This document shows, piece by piece, positions 5,586 to 8,584 of a stretch of DNA of 8,584 bases. Both the position numbers and the translations under genes were made by a program. Under the pieces are notes generated by a model. It had not been told where the DNA came from. It did no database searches and saw nothing but the letters and a program-made list of their open reading frames with translations. The stretch's first letter is position 1; every line of letters begins with the position of its first letter. The DNA comes from Clostridia bacterium (GTDB lineage: Bacteria; Bacillota; Clostridia; Oscillospirales; CAG-272). The DNA lies in contig JAFTMU010000212.1 of NCBI GenBank assembly GCA_017452215.1, forward strand, positions 1 through 8,584. The letters are read 5' to 3'.

Positions 5586-6896
5586 ATGGGAAAACAAACG
5601 TCGGATTTTCGCTATAATACAGGTGCCACCAAAGTTCCGTGGGCGGCAGTAGGAGAGAATTATAACGTCCATGACCTGATGGAGTTTATCAAATTTCTCA
5701 TGCAGGGCGAGGGCAAGGAATACGAGGACGCCCTTGAAGCCGTATGGAAGCAGGTAAAGAAGCTGGATGCCCTTGCAACCCCTCCGGGAAAGCTTTCCTT
5801 GGGTTCCAAGGTAGAGGCAGCTGAGGCTGCTTGCAACGAGTATCTCAAAACCGACTCCTCCACCTTTGTCACCAACGCAACGGCAGGCTTTGAGATCGCA
5901 TATAAATATGCTAACCTCAAGGAGGGAGACGAGGTCATCGTTCCTGCCATCACCTTTGTTGCCACCATGGTTTATCCGCTGGCGATTGGGTGCAAATTGG
6001 TCTTTGCCGACGTGGATCCCCGTACTATCAATATGGATCCTGCCGACGTTGCAAGAAAGATCACTCCAAAAACAAAAATGATCGTTCCCGTACATATCGG
6101 CGGTTATCCTGTGGATCTGGATCCCATCATGGAGCTTGCAAAGAAACATGATATTCTTGTTCTTGAGGACGCCGCCCATGCTTTTGGCGCAATGTACAAG
6201 GGAAGAATGGTGGGAACCATTGGCGACTTTGGCGCCTTTTCCATGCACGAGGTAAAGAACATCACCTCCTTTGGCGAGGGCGGAATCCTTTGTACCTCCA
6301 TTCCCGAGTATACCCCTCATATGAAGCGTGCCCGCTTCCTGGGACTTGATTTTACCTGCCCGATTAAGGATTGGCTCTACAATATCACGCCCATTCCCGG
6401 AAAAGAGCATCCCTTTGTTCCAAGTAATTCCTCTACCACTGAGATCCAAGGCTTGGGACTTGCTTTGCAGGTGGCAAGAAATGAGGAGATCATCAAAGCA
6501 AGACGGGAAGCCGCTGAATATCTGACGGAAAGATTTTCGGAAAACGATGCTATCATTCCTCAGCTCCTTGACACCGAGGAGATAAAGCCCACCTATCACA
6601 TGTACCTGTTCCAGATAGATCCCGCAAAGGCAGGCGGAGATATTCAGGTGCTCAAAAAGAAGCTGGAGGAACGGGGAGTGACGCAGATCGCTCACTTTGG
6701 TCCCTTGTATTGCTTCAAGATCGTTCAGGACATGGGCTACGATTCTGATGAGATTGCAAAGACCTGTCCCAACTGCGAGGAGGTCTTTTACAAGAGATTT
6801 ACCCACCTGCCCCTGTACGGGCTTTCCCACGAGCAGCTGGAATATATGGCAGATGCGATTCTGGAAGCTGTCGCCGAGATGCAGGCAGGGAAGTAA
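5586..6896 (+). CDS. DegT/DnrJ/EryC1/StrS-family PLP sugar aminotransferase (first of pair)
   Basis: This 436-residue fold-type I PLP enzyme belongs to the family that transfers an amino group, usually from Glu or Gln, to a keto-sugar or keto-cyclitol. Near the N-terminus VPWAAVGENY fits the family's opening motif. GDEVIVPAITFVAT and the VDPRTINMDP stretch follow. D195 in LEDAAHAFGA should contact the PLP pyridine nitrogen. K224 in FSMHEVKNITSFGEGG should be the Schiff-base lysine. LPLYGLSHEQLEYMADAI ends the protein in family style. The segment at about residues 40-72 (GEGKEYEDALEAVWKQVKKL...) is a longer charged helical stretch than the second enzyme has. A CPNC pair appears near the C-terminus. 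AAGGAG at 5573-5578, 7 bases before the ATG, sets the start. The second aminotransferase follows after 36 bp, so they form an operon. The family is certain. Substrate is not readable; a scyllo-inosose-type or nucleotide-sugar substrate is only a guess. Confidence 0.94.
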   Translation: MGKQTSDFRYNTGATKVPWAAVGENYNVHDLMEFIKFLMQGEGKEYEDALEAVWKQVKKLDALATPPGKLSLGSKVEAAEAACNEYLKTDSSTFVTNATAGFEIAYKYANLKEGDEVIVPAITFVATMVYPLAIGCKLVFADVDPRTINMDPADVARKITPKTKMIVPVHIGGYPVDLDPIMELAKKHDILVLEDAAHAFGAMYKGRMVGTIGDFGAFSMHEVKNITSFGEGGILCTSIPEYTPHMKRARFLGLDFTCPIKDWLYNITPIPGKEHPFVPSNSSTTEIQGLGLALQVARNEEIIKARREAAEYLTERFSENDAIIPQLLDTEEIKPTYHMYLFQIDPAKAGGDIQVLKKKLEERGVTQIAHFGPLYCFKIVQDMGYDSDEIAKTCPNCEEVFYKRFTHLPLYGLSHEQLEYMADAILEAVAEMQAGK

Positions 6897-6932
6897 TCTA
6901 TCCAATAGTAAATAAGAAAGGAAATAAATATC

Positions 6933-8207
6933 ATGGCAAAAAAAGAAGATCTTGTAATGAACGGCTCCGGCGTGGAGGAGATTGGATTTCCCGGTTGGCC
7001 GCAGTTTGCCCCCGAGGTGCCCGATGAGGTATCAAAGGTTCTCCGCTCGGGAAAGGTGAACTATTGGACGGGAAAGATCGGTATGGAATTTGAAGAGGCG
7101 TTCGCCAAATGGATGGGTGCTGATTTTGCGGTATCCTGCACCAACGGTACGGCGGCGCTGCACATTGCGCTCTCCGCTCTTGGCGTAGGTCCCGGAGATG
7201 AGGTTATCGTTCCTTCCTATACCTTTATTGCCTCCTCCTTCTCGGTGGTGCAGGCGGGAGCGGTTCCCGTGTTCGGCGACGTTACCGAGGATCACACTCT
7301 GGATCCCAAGGGCATTGAGGCGTTGATCACTCCAAGAACCAAGGCGATCGTAGTGGTACATCTTTACGGTGTGGTTGCGGATATGGGCCCCATTCTTGAA
7401 ATTGCCAAAAAGCACAATCTCTACGTGGTGGAGGACTGCGCACAGTGCATCGGAGGCTCTTACAAGGGTGTTAAGGTCGGACTTTTGGGCGACGTTGGTT
7501 GTTTCTCCTTCTGCCAATCCAAGCACTTTACCACAGGCGGCGAGGGCGGTATGGTAGTCACCAATAATGAGGATCTGGCGTGGGAATGCCGTTCCTTCCG
7601 TGACCACGGCTATGACGTGCGTACCCGTATGAATATGCTTGCGTTGGAGGAAAAGCTGCCTTATATTCACCGTCGTGTAGGCTTTAACTATCGTATGACC
7701 GAGATGCAATCGGTTATCGGACTTTGTGAGCTCCGCCGCTTTGATTCCTGGAATCTCAAGCGCCGCTTTGAGTATGCCGCCATGTACGACAAGGCCCTCA
7801 CGGGACTCAAGGGCATTAAGGCAGTGGCGTATAACTCCGAGGAGCGCAGGAACGCTTATTGGTGGTATCCGATCCTGATCGATACCGACGTGTTGGATAT
7901 TACGGCGAAGGATTTTATCAAGGAGTTGATCGGTCTTGGCATCCCGTGCAGCGGAATCCTGTGGCCCGAAAGCTATCTGGAGCAGGCATATCAGGAGGGT
8001 GTGGGCTTCGGAGATGCGCATTTCCCCTTTAAATCGAAGGAATATACCGATCCCAAAACGGTGGATTACTCCCGGGTGGTTTGCCCTGTGGCAAGATCCT
8101 TGCGGGATCAGACGGTTTCCCTGTTCCTGCATCCCTCATGGGAGCCTTCCCACATTGAGAAGGTGATCGAAGGGATCAAGACTGTGATTACAAATCATCT
8201 GAAATAA
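6933..8207 (+). CDS. DegT/DnrJ/EryC1/StrS-family PLP sugar aminotransferase (second of pair)
   Basis: This 424-residue enzyme is from the same PLP family but is clearly diverged from its neighbour. The N-terminus has the GFPGWPQFAPE opening and SGKVNYWTGKIGMEFEEAFA, followed by NGTAALHIALSALG and GDEVIVPSYTFIAS. D168 in VVEDCAQCIGG should bind the PLP ring nitrogen. K197 in FSFCQSKHFTTGGEGG should form the internal aldimine. RRVGFNYRMTEMQSVIG fits the conserved substrate/PLP-phosphate region. The FPxWP opening and FSFCQSK motif remind me of glutamine-dependent scyllo-inosose-type aminotransferases and some nucleotide-sugar enzymes; this is recall, not a search result. AAAGGA at 6917-6922 precedes the ATG by 10 bases. 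With the first gene it implies two different amination steps, or two subunits or paralogues on related substrates. No dehydrogenase or epimerase partner is in the window. A palindrome begins 3 bases after the stop. Confidence 0.94.
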   Translation: MAKKEDLVMNGSGVEEIGFPGWPQFAPEVPDEVSKVLRSGKVNYWTGKIGMEFEEAFAKWMGADFAVSCTNGTAALHIALSALGVGPGDEVIVPSYTFIASSFSVVQAGAVPVFGDVTEDHTLDPKGIEALITPRTKAIVVVHLYGVVADMGPILEIAKKHNLYVVEDCAQCIGGSYKGVKVGLLGDVGCFSFCQSKHFTTGGEGGMVVTNNEDLAWECRSFRDHGYDVRTRMNMLALEEKLPYIHRRVGFNYRMTEMQSVIGLCELRRFDSWNLKRRFEYAAMYDKALTGLKGIKAVAYNSEERRNAYWWYPILIDTDVLDITAKDFIKELIGLGIPCSGILWPESYLEQAYQEGVGFGDAHFPFKSKEYTDPKTVDYSRVVCPVARSLRDQTVSLFLHPSWEPSHIEKVIEGIKTVITNHLK

Positions 8208-8210
8208 TTT

Positions 8211-8256
8211 AACAATGGAGCTGTCTCAAATTCGAATTTGAGACAGCTCCATTGTT
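8211..8256. repeat. Perfect 46-bp palindrome, third member of the TGTCTCAAAT family
   Basis: Bases 8211-8233 are the exact reverse complement of 8234-8256: 23 pairs with no spacer or mismatch. In RNA it would fold as a long hairpin with a TCGA loop. The inner arm CTGTCTCAAATT matches the copy at 4237-4271, but the outer arms are AACAATGGAG/CTCCATTGTT instead of GGGG/CCCC. It lies between the convergent aminotransferase operon and the second AraC gene, so it probably helps terminate one or both, although neither side has a strong T-run. Confidence 0.92.
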
Positions 8257-8262
8257 GTATAA

Positions 8263-8278
8263 TGAAAACCACCGACAG
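8263..8278. repeat. 16-bp motif TGAAAACCACCGACAG, copy 2
   Basis: This is the second copy of the motif at 4283-4298 and differs at one base. It lies 15 bases after the shared GAGACAGC arm (14 in the other copy), and a GATG follows in both. It is 28 bases from the stop codon of the second AraC gene. Confidence 0.6.
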
Positions 8279-8306
8279 CCGATGCTTATAATCCGGAAAA
8301 AGCGCA

Positions 8307-8584
8307 TCAATATTCCTGCTTGGTGTGTGGAAGATGCGCCTTTTTGTACTGGGTAGGAGAGACACCTGTATGGCGTTTAAAGGCACGGGAAAAATCGTAG
8401 ATGCTTTTATATCCCAAGGAGAGGGAAAGATCGCCGATGGTGCCAAAATCACTTTTGAGCATCTCCTTTGCCTTTTTGATGCGAATGGCGTGCATATAAG
8501 ATATGGGGGAGGTTCCGTATGATTGGGTAAACAGCTTGCGAAAATAGACGGTTGAGATGCCGCAAAGCTCTGCCAGCATATCGT
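8307..8584 (-). CDS. AraC-family transcriptional regulator, C-terminal part (cut by window edge)
   Basis: The frame stays open to the window end, and the first ATG (8579) falls inside the DNA-binding domain, so the gene starts outside the window. The visible 91 or so residues are almost the whole AraC DNA-binding domain. The first helix-turn-helix reads (D)MLAELCGISTVYFRKLF and the second GTIGDLSLSLGYKSIYDFSRAFKR. The signature GVSPTQYKK follows, and a short tail ends at the TGA at 8307-8309. The second recognition region (YKSIYDFSRAFKR) resembles that of the first AraC protein (FSSIHNFSRAFKK), so they may be distant paralogues. The ligand domain and promoter are not visible, and it may belong to a separate gene set further right. 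Confidence 0.9.
   Translation of the reverse strand, partial: DMLAELCGISTVYFRKLFTQSYGTSPISYMHAIRIKKAKEMLKSDFGTIGDLSLSLGYKSIYDFSRAFKRHTGVSPTQYKKAHLPHTKQEY

Noticed and set aside
5478..6905. 475-residue minus-strand frame opposite the first aminotransferase
   Set aside because: The plus strand has all family motifs and catalytic residues. The antisense frame shows no known domain and no start signals.
7032..8132. 366-residue minus-strand frame opposite the second aminotransferase
   Set aside because: It is a shadow of a clearly coding plus strand, with no domain and no ribosome binding site.
8257..8263. TATAAT at 8258-8263 as a plus-strand promoter
   Set aside because: There is no -35 at proper distance other than palindrome sequence, and no plus-strand gene follows; it would only read antisense to the second AraC gene.

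Overview
The window looks like chromosomal DNA of a low-to-mid GC Firmicute (Bacillota), most likely a gut-type Clostridia lineage. The reasons are strong AGGAGG-like ribosome binding sites, a near-consensus sigma-A promoter, AraC regulators beside sugar genes, a BspA-like leucine-rich-repeat protein, a bacterial acyl-ACP thioesterase, and a large secreted protein with Gram-positive-style extracellular repeats. This placement is inference; no rRNA or other marker gene is present. I see no CRISPR array, tRNA, rRNA or transposase gene.

Layout. (1) Positions 1-2159 (+) hold the 3' part of a large surface protein: extracellular beta-type repeats, two closely spaced membrane segments, and a 175-residue acidic tail whose end is built from 13-residue (39-bp) tandem repeats. 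A strong hairpin terminator follows. (2) Positions 2247-4062 (+) hold an acyl-ACP thioesterase and, 43 bp later, a leucine-rich-repeat protein without a signal peptide; the pair ends at a clear terminator. (3) Positions 4063-4417 are a gene-free stretch full of hairpins. (4) Positions 4418-5332 (-) hold a full-length AraC-family regulator with its own strong promoter. It is divergent from (5) two tandem but clearly different DegT/DnrJ/EryC1-type PLP sugar aminotransferases at 5586-6896 and 6933-8207 (+). (6) A perfect 46-bp palindrome at 8211-8256 separates these from the C-terminal end of a second AraC regulator (8307 to the window edge, -).

How it fits together. The AraC gene and the two aminotransferase genes share a 253-bp divergent control region with repeated AAATGATAAAT-like sites and an inverted repeat over the AraC -10 element. 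The simplest reading is a locally regulated amino-sugar or amino-cyclitol module, but the partner enzymes (dehydrogenases, transferases) are not in the window and the substrate cannot be told from sequence alone. The thioesterase would release fatty acids from acyl carrier protein; no link between it and the LRR protein is evident beyond shared transcription.

The most unusual signal is a family of three intergenic hairpins (4071-4111, 4237-4271, 8211-8256). They share a TGTCTCAAAT-type inner arm but have different, internally complementary outer arms. The last two are also followed at nearly the same distance by a 16-bp motif that matches at 15 positions, and both lie just 3' of an AraC gene.
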